Assembly: GCA_001972305.1 (NCBI GenBank)
Contig: BDDD01000047.1
Location: 406,607-470,606 of the forward strand
Source of the DNA: Cephalotus follicularis
Lineage: Eukaryota; Streptophyta; Magnoliopsida; Oxalidales; Cephalotaceae
DNA length: 64,000 bases
Direction: 5' to 3'
A program made the translations under genes and the position numbers. Positions 20,618 to 31,636 of this stretch are shown piece after piece (position 1 is the stretch's first letter; every line of letters begins with the position of its first letter). The notes under the pieces were generated by a model. The model saw only the letters and a program-made list of their open reading frames with translations. It searched no databases and was not told where the DNA came from.

Positions 20618-21560
20618 CTGAATTCAAGGCTTGGCTAGGAGCCATGAAATCCTAAATGAAATATTGAGGCATTTTTAATTAAATTAGTTTAGAAGGGGTG
20701 TACACGACATGGTGTCAAGTAAACCAAAAACCTTCTCACTAATAGATATGCTTAAATCCATTAAGATTTTGCTTGCTATCGCCACTCGTCATGTTTATGA
20801 CATTTGGTGAATGAATATTTTAATCCAAAGGATTTACATCCAACGAGCTTTTGCACATAGTGTGAGAACTCGTAAGGTCGTTATGCCCTTAAGAAAGCAT
20901 CTCATAGCTGAATCATGGGTTTTGATGATACAGTCAAATAGACTTCTTTAAGAACATGGATGAGCCATGTGTCTGCCGAGATAAAACTGGGTCTGCCATA
21001 AATTCTAGGTTTTGTACTAGGAGTTGCATCATACCGATTATAAATATCATAGGTGTGTGATTTGTTGGTGTGGAATGCTGAGAATTTCACCATTAGGATT
21101 TGGGAAAAGCCACCTATATATTATGGGTATGAGGATCTTCTAGGAGAATCTAATAGGTTGTTTCGGCTTTCCCGAAGCTAGTACATCCGCACAATGCTGA
21201 ATTTATTTAACATGGAAAATCCCATATTGGACTATGGAATTCAACTCTCTAGTGAAGGTGTTCTTGGAGACACCTTCAAGGGAAAACACGCATAGAACAG
21301 ATCCACTCAACGCTACCTATAAGATCGGTCATGTACGCCATGTTGCGTACTAGGCCTCATATCGTGCTTGTGGCAAGTAGTTGTCAGTCCAATTCCTGTT
21401 TGGATATTGGGATATAGTCAAGGGAATCCTGAAGTACCTTAGAGGCACCAAGGATGTCTTCTTGGAGTATAATGGAGTGAGTAGATTGAAATAGGAGCTC
21501 TTTATAGACTCCATTTTTTGTTTGTGATCTGTGTGATCACAAATCTATCTGGAGATAAAC
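20618..21560 (+). pseudogene. Reverse transcriptase of copia D, main part
   Basis: Homology resumes directly after E. TEFKAWLGAMKS is near 20617-20655. KTFSLIDMLKSIKILLAIATR is near 20730-20790, as in the copia segment before AFLNG. NMDEPCV is near 20950. YGIQLSS-type residues are near 21235, and SVMYAMLRTRPHIVL is near 21325-21370, the start of the RNase H side. Frames change many times and the YVDD site is not recognisable. Confidence 0.7.
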
Positions 21561-21981
21561 TTATACAATAAATGGGTTGAAAAGAGCTTTCGGAGCTCGC
21601 AGCTGGAATTCATGGTGGATTCCATGGCTAAAGCCATATACATAGTTAACCAAGTTGCTGTAAAGGATGGTGTAAGGATGCAAAAGTTCATGGAGGAACT
21701 TAGGGATGTTCCATCCATCAATAGTCCAGTAGTTCTACACTGTGACTATGATGGAGGCCAATGCACAGGCCAGGGAACCCCGGTCTCACTTGTGATCTAA
21801 ACACATTCAACAGCGCTACCTTTTGATCCCAAGGATCATGAATAGGGCAGACTAATTACTTGAGAGTGTCACCTTAGAGGTGAGCATAGCAGATCCACTA
21901 ACAAAAGCTCTGGGCAGCTTAACTTTCAAGATACATCATATGGTGATGGACTTGAATACATGGTCCTCGTGGCTTGAGGGT
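21561..21981 (+). pseudogene. RNase H of copia D
   Basis: An open frame at 21612-21800 reads AIYIVNQVAVKDGV, FMEELRDVPSINSPVVLHCDYDGG, which aligns with the copia segment YIAASEAAKEAVW...LGVVPSI...LYCDN. After a stop, weak traces of the ADPLTKAL end follow (LTKALGSL-like codons near 21900-21920). The end is about 15 bases from the polypurine tract. Confidence 0.65.
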
Positions 21982-21993
21982 CAAGTGGGAGAT
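21982..21993 (+). other. Polypurine tract of copia D
   Basis: CAAGTGGGAGAT directly before the LTR start TGTTTGAG. Confidence 0.7.
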
Positions 21994-22799
21994 TGTTTGA
22001 GATGGTCACCCGTCATGCCAATAGGTGGCTGGATGTAGTTGTTATTATCTCTGTGTTAAAACAATGGTATTCCTGTTATGTGACATATGTGCATACTTTT
22101 ACTTATACTGGCAAGCCGTATGTGCTTTATCACATCATCGAAGTAGTTTTATCTGCTTGCAAATATGGTGCCCAGTCACATCAAGGGTTGGATGTCGGGC
22201 CTGGGGGCTATGAAAACGACTCCCTTACTCCCTGTGACTAAACTGTTCCAAGTCATAGGTTCACTTTCTTGGGCAATTGTGAACCACTTATACTTGTTGT
22301 GTTATGCTCTCTCCCTGCGTACTAGACGGCAGAGTATCTCATTGCCTATCGGGAGGAACCCTAGGCTAATGAGGGGTGCATGCTAGGAGCATGTATACTG
22401 AACTTGACCCACCATAGGAATGATATTTTGATGGTCGCTAATCCCGTGTTAGTAGAAATTCCTATCTCTGGCAGTAGTGTATATGCGCCTGACTCCTAGC
22501 AGGACCTTAGAGGACCTGTCTGATACTTAGAATTGAGCTGCTCCTTTACGTTATGTAGAGGAAGTTTGGATTTGATCTATGCCCTACCTAGTCCTATCGC
22601 AAGGGTGGCAAACAGGTGGTCTCTGGGCCTTACTGAATCTCCATGATTGTAGGAGAGTATGGAATCGTCACACTTGTAGCGAGGGTGATAGACTCTTATG
22701 CTATCTATATTCATTACGAACGGAAAAAATACATGCACAGGTTACGGGGGCTTGAAACTGGGTTTCTGGAATGGTCCGTCGATAGTCATAGTGAGTCTC

Positions 22800-22965
22800 A
22801 AGTTTTTGCCTGATTCACCAAAGAATATTTTTGTTGCTTTTGGCGAATTGCCCAAGCTCAGAGCACCCAAAAACAAAAGAAATAACAATCAATATTGCCG
22901 CTTCCACAACGACCATGGACATGACACAGAAGATTGTCGGCAACTCAAGGATGCGATTGGATGTA
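22800..22965 (+). pseudogene. Captured Tat-type gypsy gag fragment in the LTR of D
   Basis: The open frame 22698-23030 includes ELPKLRAPKNK and QYCRFHNDHGHDTEDCRQLK. The latter is the zinc-finger-like motif (C-x2-H-x4-H-x4-C spacing variant) diagnostic of Tat/Athila-type gypsy gag, not of copia. At the same place E and F have only ordinary LTR sequence. The borders are estimated from where alignment with F stops (after GTCTCAA) and resumes (near TATAAGCAC). Sense matches the LTR. It is too short to function. Confidence 0.7.
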
Positions 22966-23381
22966 TAAGCACTAGGAAAAATTGGTTTGACACGTTTCCT
23001 TACCCTAGGCCGCGGTTGGACCAAGGATGATGACGGATTATAGTATAGGGTAACTGTCGACAGGAAAAAGTAGCAGATGTGTCAGAAATGGACGTGAAAT
23101 GTGGAAAATTAATCTGGAATTAATTTCCACACCTGAAATATGTTGGACATGATTTCAGTGTCTTAAAATAGTCGGGGACTATTTACGGTAATTTTACTTG
23201 CGCGTTGGAGTGCTGCAGTAATTTACCAACGTTACTGGAAAAGTGACTTGTGTTAGACAAATGTCACTTGGTGGTAAATCTAGTTAGTTGACTAGTATAT
23301 ATTAATTGGACATTAGTGGGACACTTGGCGCCACTTGGATATGGTTACTTGCATCTTATCCCACTAGATGCCTTATTGATG

Positions 23382-23388
23382 TATAAAG
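23382..23388 (+). promoter_or_regulatory. TATA box of the D LTR
   Basis: GTATAAAGAG about 1.39 kb into the LTR. Confidence 0.5.
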
Positions 23389-24405
23389 AGAAGTCAAAAT
23401 TGGAGAAAGGGAGACTTAAGTGTGGTATGCACGCATTGTAAAACTGGGTGTTAAAAAGAAAAAGAGAAAGGGAAGGAGATCAACACATCACTATCGGCCT
23501 TCGCCTTCGCCGCCCATCACATAGAGAGAGGGTGAGCAATAGCAGCTTCTTCTTCTCCTCCACCATCTCCATCGTGCTACATGCCAATCAAAGCCTTGAG
23601 CTTTGTTTCCGGCGACTTCCCTTTCCACCATCAGTGATCATCATACGTGGAGCCAATCTTTTGCTTTACCTATCTTGATGTTAGTTTAGCCGTTTTTCCA
23701 ATTGATTTTGTGCGGTTTTTTCTGGCTAAGTTAACTCAGCGAGTTTGACACATTGAAGGCTGTGGCCATGCGTTATGTGGTGAGTCGTAGCGAGTCTCAA
23801 GCACCAACGTGTAGATCAGAAGTTTGTGGGGCCGGTGGTGGTGTGACCGAAGCTCAGGTGATATGACCGGATCTCCAGCATGATGACCCAGTAGCGAGTC
23901 ATTGCGAGTCTCGGGGACAAGTGTGTAGATCAGAGGTTTTGGGGGCCAGTGAAGGTGAAAACGAGTCCACGATGACGTGACCGGGAACACGCTAAGTGAA
24001 TTCATTGAGTCAACTCAGAGAGTTTCCTTAGGCGCCGGTTGTCATGTGCGTTCAATGCCGAGTCACAGCGAGTCTTTAGTAGTAGCGTGTAGATCGGAAG
24101 ATTTTGGGGCTAGTGATGTTGTGGCACAAGCTCAAGCGAAGTTACTGGAACTCGGTGAACCTCCGGCAACGTTCAAATATTGGAGCTTCCATTTTGGTGG
24201 TTATGTTTTACACAAACTGGGCATTCTTGATGCGGCCTTGCAAGAGCTGTGTTGGCTAGGTGTTGCGCATGCACAGTGCAGTTCCGGCGTGGCTATTGGT
24301 GGTTGTCCAACACGAATTCCTTCCGCTGGCGGTAGCCAAGAGTGGCGCTGAATTGTGGCAGTGTTGGTGCACACCATCGAGGCAGAAGTGTTACGCCCCT
24401 TTTGC

Positions 24406-24410
24406 CGCCA
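24406..24410. repeat. Target-site duplication CGCCA, left of G
   Basis: CGCCA before TGTAATGCCCG is repeated at 27085-27089 after GGGTGTGACA. Confidence 0.9.
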
Positions 24411-24592
24411 TGTAATGCCCGATATTTCCCTATGTCGTAATTTCACAATGTAATGTGTTTTATTGTGGAATTAATAAAAGAATTGGTTTCCAAGGCTTTG
24501 ATGATGTTTTCCAAAGTCTAATAATGTTAAATTTTGGAATAAAATGTTAAAGGGATGTTTGAAGGGTAAAACGGTGCTGTTTTTGGAGAAAC

Positions 24593-24742
24593 ACGTCGAC
24601 ACCTTTCGAATCACATCGATGTCCTTGAACCAAGGGGCGCACGTAACTGCATGCACATGCACATCGATGCAGGCGAGGACATCGATGCCCTCGTGTAAAA
24701 AGCTAAAAGATGTCGACGTCTTTTAAGAAGACGTCGATGCAT
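24593..24742. repeat. First CGTCGACG cluster in G
   Basis: Six or seven copies, for example ACACGTCGACACCTTT (24593), ACATCGATGTCC, ACATCGATGC (twice), GATGTCGACGTCTTTT (24712) and AGACGTCGATGC (24729). It lies about 180 bases into the LTR, in U3. Confidence 0.8.
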
Positions 24743-25494
24743 TAACATCAAATGTCAGGCACGTTATTCTGTTGACAAATAACATGCAAAGGGGAACTTT
24801 TTAGGGCCATTTTCCAGGTGCCTTGGGACGTGGACGATACGTGTTGAGCATGCTAGCTTGATGCCAGGCATGCAGATGCTAGAATGGAAGGAAGGGCATG
24901 ACACTTGGGTGTGCATGCTGGCTGTGGTGCCACCTTCAACGTCTGCTCCTGCAAAAGAAAGGAGGTAGAGCTGGGAAAGAGGGGCGAATGGGAAATGGAG
25001 CCTGTGAGATGCATGCAATGGGCCAGAGAGGGAAGAGGGATGTGAGACTAGCATAAAACGCCTCCTCTCTTCATCCCTGGTTCGGCTAAAACACCAGTGT
25101 AAGAAACAGAGAGTGAAGCAGAGCCATTATTGAACTGAGTTGGAGCTTGGAGCTTGGAACTGGTGGCTTGCAGCAATGGGAGGGACCTAGAGGCTGCCGT
25201 GACCAGTTTGGAACGCAAAGAGGTGGACTTTCCAGTTCCTAACGTGGAACAAAAGGTAGGGGAAGCCATAACTATAACCTTGAGATTAATATTCATGCAT
25301 GGTCTATGGTTTTGGTGTATGAAATGCATGATTACTGAGTTGATTTTGGTCACTGGATTGATGCCATAATATGCTAGATATGTGATGTGTATCTGCATGT
25401 GGGTTTACTGCCTTGATTACCTGTTATTGTGCATGGATATGGTTTGTAATGGCCACTGTCTGTTATGTTGTGAGGAAGAAGACGACTGTCACGC

Positions 25495-25802
25495 GAAACA
25501 CGTCGACGCCTTTTGATAACGTCGACGTCTTTGGGTCTTTTGCTTGGTTACTGATGTGAAATGGATCGACGTCTTTGGAAGGACATCAACGCCTTAGGAC
25601 GACGCCTAAGGTTCCCACCCTAGCACGTTGACGCTGTAAACAATACGCTGACGTTTTAAGGTTCCAGACCTTGAGTGTCGATGCGTATGATGGACATCGA
25701 CGTCTTTAGACAGCAGAACGCGCTGACACTAAGGACTTGGACATCGACGTTAATGGACAAAGACATCGACGCCTTTTGGTTAGACATCGATGTCTTTTGG
25801 GT
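25495..25802. repeat. Second CGTCGACG cluster in G
   Basis: About fifteen copies of ACATCGACGTCTTTGG-like motifs: 25499, 25516, 25565, 25585, 25625, 25648, 25677, 25695, 25722, 25742, 25763 and 25785. It is about 1.1 kb into the LTR, downstream of a weak CATAAAAC TATA-like site at 25052, so probably in R or U5. L has its cluster at the same relative place. Confidence 0.85.
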
Positions 25803-27427
25803 ACTGTTTGGAGGTTGCTTCATCTAACGATACGAAACGATCCCGATTTCTGTTAGGGTGCATTTGAGCATTTGTATGCATTGCACATACACTGTTTACT
25901 GCCTGTTTGTGTACTGTTTGTAAATTGTTTATGATTTCTAAAGATATGATATTTAGAAATGCATATGTGAGCTCGGAATAGGCTATTTTGAGTATGAAAA
26001 TATGTAAACGATTTACACTACTGATTTGTTCAAGGTAATTCAACTACTGAAAAATAAATTTTCAAATATTATCACTTTTAAAATATTTGAAAAGAGAATT
26101 GCCTGTTGTCGATCTAAACGATCACCACCGTACTGTTACTGCACTGTTTACTGCCTGGATTCACTGTTTGCTCTGTGTTGCTCTGTGAATTGTACTGTGA
26201 TTGTGCTTGAGCCACTAGTTGCATGGCGGAGACTGCCAGCGCCGGCTAGTGGTAGGGTTGACCTAGGGGCCAGGAGTTAGCTGGGTGACTCACTATACTA
26301 TACTGTTGCCTTGGTCGGTTACCTAGAGTAGGGACCGGAGTGGGAGTGTAGCGTGGGGCCAAGAGTTGGCGGCGTTACAGATACTGCCTGACTGTTGTGG
26401 TCATTTGTGGACATACTGCACTGCCCGTTGGTCCTTTTCGGACATTACTGTGACTGTGGATGTGATCCTGGCCGGATCACTACTGTACTGTTCTTGCATA
26501 CATATATTTCTTATATATGTACCCACTATTATTTTACTGTACTACAAAATATATATATATTCTCATACATATATAAACAGGTATTACCTGCACTGTATCA
26601 TTTATGCATACATTACATGACATGCATTTAATATTGATCTCGAACTCCCTTTATGACTTAGCCGAGTGAGGACAAAGGCTAACCCCTACTTTACAGATTG
26701 ATACAGTGGACCGGTTGGACTGGCATGGGCGAAGGACAAGATGTTATGATGTTCTGTTCTTGGTTTCACTTTTCTCCTGTTTTGTAATAAACAGGGTTTT
26801 GTTTAAGGACTGCTGATGTATCGTTCTTATGTTTTGTTAACGATGGGACTTAATCTTATACTGTTTTCACGCTCCGTTTTTGTGGGCTTTTAACATGATG
26901 GACTTGTTTTGGGTAGCGTGCAGTATGGGATGCACGTTACATGTGTTTCAGCTTATGTATCTTATGCTTCCGCAACTGATATCTGTTTAAAGGTTTAAAT
27001 TTTATGGTATTTGCATAAGCTGGATTTATATGTTAATTGCCTTTATCACCTTTATGTGTGTCTACCGGAAAACGGGGTGTGACACGCCAAGTTGGAGGAG
27101 CCAAAGCTTGGAGCTAAGATGGGTGTTCATCACGTGTGAAGCAGGAGGCCAAAGATGGTGGAGCCTCCATTTTTTGTATAATTCCAATCCTTATGTTTTT
27201 ACCACTTCATATTTATTTATGCCGAATTGGATTCAGTTTTGTGTTTGGGTGCCTTACTAGTTGCAATTGTTCAATTGAATATTAATCGGATATCATAGGG
27301 ACATTGATTTTGGTAGTAGGATGTTAGTATGTTCCTTGACTTGGAGTCTTGGATGTTTTAAAAGTTAAAATTATAGCTACTAGCATCCTAGGCACAAATC
27401 GACAAAAATCCCAGACGTTTTCCAACA

Positions 27428-28671
27428 AACACGTCACCCTAGGCACATAAGAAGGTCATTTGGCCTTTTGGAGGCCAAAGGTCTTATGGTTGGAACTTAC
27501 GTAGAAAATTTAAGCCTTCATTCAGCAAAAACTTTCTCCTTGGTTCATAAGAAGGTCATGTGGCCTTCGAGAAGCCAACCTCCTCATGTTTGGCACATAC
27601 GAAGGCAATTTGAGCCTTCCTTAAATCAAACACTTTACCATATGCACATCCGAAGGTGATTTGGCCTTCCAAAAGCCAATGGCCTTATGGTTTGCTATTA
27701 TGAAGGCAATTTGAGCCTTCCTTAAGTCAAACACTTCACCTTGGAACATAAGAAGATCATTTCGCCTTCCGTAAGCCAAGGGCCTTATGCTTGGTACCTA
27801 GGATGGCAATTTGACCCTTCCTTAAGTCAAACACCTCACATTCGACACATAAGAAAGTCATTTGGCCTTCCTGATGTCAAGGACCTCATGGTTGGAACTT
27901 AGGAAGGGAATTTGAGCCTCCCTTTTGTTAAACACTTTCTCTTTGGCACATAAGAAGGTCATTTGGCGTTTCAGAAGCCAAGGGCCTTGTGTTTAGCAGT
28001 TAGGAAGGAAATTTGAGCCTTCCTTAAGTTAACACATCACCCTTGGCACATAGGAAGATAATTTGGTGTTTCAAAAGTCAAGCGCCTCATTTTTTGGTCA
28101 TAGGAAAGCAATTCAAGCCTTCCTTAAGTCAAACACTTCACCCTTAGCATATAAAAAGCTCATTTGTCCATCCAAAAGCCAATGGCTTTATATTTGACAC
28201 TTATGAAGGAAATTTTAGCCTTCATTATGTCAAAAACATCACCATGTGCACATAAGAAGGTCCTTTGGGCTCTCGGAAGCCAAGTGCCTCATGTTTGGCA
28301 CTTAGGAAGGCAATGTGAGCCTTCATTAAGTCAAGCTCTTCAATAGGCATATAAGGTCATTTTGTCTTTCAAAAGCCAAGGGCCTCATGTTTGGCGCTTA
28401 ATAAGGCAATTTCAGTCTTCTTTAAGTCAACCACTTCAACATTGACACAGAAGAAGGTCATTTGGGTTCAGAAGCCAAGGTCCTCATGTTTGGCATTTAG
28501 GAAGGTAATTTGAGCCTTCTTAAAGTCAAACACTTCCCTCTTGGCACATAAGAAGGTCATTTGGCCTCCCGAAAGCCAAAGGCCTCAAGTTTGGCTCTTA
28601 GGAAGATAATTTCAGCATTCTTTAACTCAAATATTCCACCCTTGGCAAATCAAAAGGTCATTTGACCTTCC
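27428..28671 (+). repeat. Satellite array, period near 101 bp (left part)
   Basis: About twelve diverged units. A phrase like CATAAGAAGGTCATTTGGCC recurs near 27446, 27547, 27644, 27745, 27847, 27949, 28050, 28152, 28252, 28350, 28450 and 28548. Each unit is two related halves of about 50 bases: one has AAGGTCATTTGGCCTT, the other GGAAGGCAATTTGAGCCTTCC with the same ends. Both halves contain a short inverted repeat. It is split at 28671 by F and continues at 31140. Confidence 0.9.
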
Positions 28672-31139
28672 TGTTAGATAGGGGTGTCCCTGCAAGCCAC
28701 GAGAAGACTACATCCATATGTATTTTACATATGATACACTCTTTATCCATACATTCGTAGTTCCACTCATTTTCTATTGTGCATATTCAGTAACATTGGC
28801 ATTTGCTATATGTATTATCCCAAATCGTCACTACGAATTAGTTAATCACCATGTTAACTGAATACACATGTAGGGCCTTGTCGTTTGAGGGGTTCGATCT
28901 CGTGACTGAGAGGTTATGAGAATGAGATTCTTACTACCTTCTAACAAAATGTTCCAAGTCATAGGTTCACTTTCTTAGGGCAATTGATGAACCGTAAAGA
29001 CTCGTCATGTTATGCTTCCTCCCGGGTCATGTGGAGGATGGATCCTTTCATTGCTATTTGGGTTTACCCTAAAACTGATATGGGGTGCATGCTGGGAAGC
29101 ATGTCATTGAATCTACCCACCATAGGAAACCTATATGGATGGCCAATACCTTTGTCGATAGGATTTATATAGTTTCGGTAGTGTATAGTCCACAGTGACT
29201 AGTAGGCCATATGTGACCTGTGCTGTGTCCTTAGACCTGAGCGGCTGGCATGCATTTGTAGTAACAATTGGCTTTGATTTCTGCCTTCCCCAGTTCTAGC
29301 CACGAGCTGGTAAAAGGGTTGTCTTTGGGCCTTGTGGGAGCTACATTGAGATGTATGGGCGAGTGCGCAACAGGGGATCATCACACCCATATTGAGGGTG
29401 ACCGACTCTATAATTTCTTTGTTCGTTGTAGACTTAAAGACTTGGCCAGGTAGAGGTAGACTAGAAATGGGGTTTCCAGGGAGGTCTATGGATGGTCTCA
29501 ATGCGTAGATATATTTATAGTTATCACGGTATTTATCTAGGGTTGACATTTATCCCAACCCTAGGCCGTGGTCGGAGCCAAATATGACGAGGGATACATG
29601 ACACATAAACTGACGGCAGGATAAAGTACTGGTTAACCGGCTAACAATTTATAGACATGGAACTTCGGTCCATGGATCCAGGGGATGATTGGGAATCATA
29701 CCGAGGCTATTTTAATAGTCGGGGACTATTAGGATGGTCATACCAGAACTCTGGGATGTTCTAGGAAATTTATCATTTTACCAGAATCCAACAGGGCTTT
29801 TGGGTCCCACCTAATTTTGGGACAGGTTGACGTGTGTGGGACACATGTCATTTAGTGAGAGGTTAGCATTTGGGAGATGTTACTTTGCTAGGGTACATTT
29901 TATTTGCTGAACATATATCATTTATTTAGAAGTGAGCTCATGCATCGCCATAACAGAATGTTCTGTGCAAAGGGTTCTTTGTTTAACTTGTAAGTGCATT
30001 GGGCATTTACTTGTAGAGAGAGCTAGTGGGCTTTGTAGCATATTGGGCTTGGGATTTGCTTCCCTTAGTGGGCCAAAAATTAGGCTTTAAATTGCCTAAT
30101 GTTGGGCCTTTTCATTTGCAAGAGAATGGAAAGCCCAAATGTGCAAAACCTCGGCTACTATTGTTGATTTTTGAACTATGGAATTGTCACTTGTTTATGG
30201 GCATCACACGACGCCATTTTATGTCGATTGTGGCTTGCCTTAAGTGATTCAAATTGAGAGAAAATAATGGGTCATGTTAGCTTATGAGAAAGCTTAAAGT
30301 GTGAGTGATCATAAGATATTTTCTAACGCTTACACAACACTCTTCACACATTACTCATTCTCTCCTCTCTTCACTCGTGCGCTCTCTCTTCCTTTCTCCC
30401 TTCTCTAGCAGGGAGCCTTCTTCACCATTAGAGGACATTGATAGAGCTTCTTGCTCTTTGAGAAAAGAACACAAACAATCTTCCTCTCACCCTCCAAACT
30501 TCATAATAGGTGGAGATGGTTTCCTAATTGGATTCTATATTTTCTTATCTTGGAGATTAGTTTAGGACAAAAACATCAAGCCTTCAAGCCTTTATAGAAG
30601 CTGTTGGTCGTGCATTCTTGAAGCTCTTTTGTGAAGACAAAAGCTTTGATTCTGAGTTTGAAGGAACACCGAAGTGGAGAAGCAAAGAAATTAGGTAATG
30701 GTTCTAATTCTCCCCTTTGATGTTGATGGTTTTTGGTATGTTGTTTATGTCAGGTTTGAGGGCTAGGATTTCCATTCCATCCATTCCATTTTGTTGGTAG
30801 TTTTGTGCCCTAGAAAAACCCATAACCTATGGGTTTTTCTAGGTTAGGGTTTCAGGTTGGAGCATATGTGTTAGGGTTTTTGATGTGTTACCCTAATGCA
30901 TTTTTGGGAGAGACCAAAGCTAGGGTTTATGTAACCCTAGCTCCAACCTGCCTCCATTTGGTGCTTGGAATGTTTCTTTCGTTCAAGTGATGTCCTAATT
31001 AGAGATCCTAGGGCCTATTGGAACTATTCTGGACCTAACATTTACGGTATCCCACTGCTTGGTGATTAAAAAGTTTTAAAAGTTCCCCCAAAACCCTAAT
31101 TCCCTACAAGTTCCAACCATATTTAGAGCTGTTTTAACA
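28672..31139 (+). mobile_element. Element F: solo copia LTR in the satellite, 2468 bp
   Basis: It starts TGTTAGATAGGG and ends TTTTAACA. Left flank CTTCC (28667-28671) and right flank CTTTC or CTTTCC (31140-31145) look like a slightly decayed TSD. On both sides the satellite unit continues. The LTR is collinear with D and E: GTGTCCCTGCAAGCCA, GTTCCAAGTCATAGG (28945), GTCGGGGACTATT (29720) and GGTATCCCACTGCTT (31048). There is no coding region and no GTCGAC cluster. The last ~40 bases diverge from E. Confidence 0.75.
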
Positions 31140-31636
31140 CTTTCCGATGCGAAGTGCCTCATGTTTGGCAGTTAGGAAAGCAAATTGACCCTTACTTAGG
31201 TCAAACACTTCATCGTTGGCACATAAGAAGGTCGTTTGGCCTTCCAGAAGCCAAGGGCCTTATCTTTCGGACTTAGAAAGGCAATTTGAGCCTTCCTTAA
31301 GTCAAACACTTCAACCTTGGCCAATAGGGTCATTTGGCCTTCTGAAATCCAAGGGCCTCATGTTTGGCACTTATGGAGGCTATTTGAGCATTCCTTAAGT
31401 CAAAAATTTCACCCTTGGTACATAAGAAGGCCATTTGGCCTTCTGGAGGCCAAGCGCCTTATTTTTGGCACTTAGGAGGCAATTTGAACCTTCGTTAAGT
31501 CAAATGCTTCACCCATGACCAATAAATACCATCTTGCCTTTTAGAGGCCAATGGACTCTTGTTTGATACTTATGAAGGCAATTTGAGTTTTTCTTTAGTC
31601 AAACACTTCACACTTGGTACACAAGAAGGTCATTTC
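31140..31636 (+). repeat. Satellite array, period near 101 bp (right part)
   Basis: About five units continue after F, with CACATAAGAAGGTCGTTTGG near 31219 and similar phrases near 31322, 31418, 31520 and 31617. The array ends abruptly at about 31636 inside AAGAAGGTCATTT, where copia reverse transcriptase codons begin. Confidence 0.88.

Larger units (their letters stand above)
24411..27084 (+). mobile_element. Element G: solo Tekay-type LTR, 2674 bp
   Basis: It starts TGTAATGCCCGA, ends CGGGGTGTGACA and is flanked by CGCCA on both sides. No internal region exists, so it is a solo LTR left by recombination between the two LTRs. The part from about 25080 onward is collinear with the LTR of L (47921-49868); for instance, AAAGAGGTGGACTTT occurs in both. 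It carries two GTCGAC clusters. Confidence 0.92.
11805..27427 (+). mobile_element. Element D: old Ty1/copia retrotransposon with nested insertions
   Basis: Decayed gag, protease, integrase, reverse transcriptase, RNase H and a 3' LTR follow one another on the plus strand. This is the copia order, with integrase before reverse transcriptase. The body is split by C at 12902-17275, by E at 17917-20617 and, in the 3' LTR, by G at 24411-27084. Homology resumes at the next codons on the far side of each insertion, which confirms the nesting. The coding parts have many stops and shifts, so D is the oldest element in this part. The 5' LTR is not seen. Confidence 0.8.
21994..27427 (+). repeat. 3' LTR of copia D, interrupted by G
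   Basis: It starts TGTTTGAGATGG after the polypurine tract and ends near TTTTCCAACA at 27427. Without the 2674 bp of G and one TSD copy it is about 2.75 kb, close to E (2701 bp). Blocks shared with F include the GTTCCAAGTCATAGG region (22237) and GTCGGGGACTATT (23171). It carries a foreign gag fragment at about 22800-22965, absent from E and F. No GTCGAC cluster is seen in its own sequence. Confidence 0.75.

Noticed and set aside
29199..29549. A 116-codon minus-strand frame
   Set aside because: It is inside solo LTR F and has no counterpart in D or E.
27428..31636. A CRISPR-like array
   Set aside because: Units are about 101 bp and diverged along their whole length, with no conserved repeat and unique spacer pattern, and the sequence is plant nuclear DNA.
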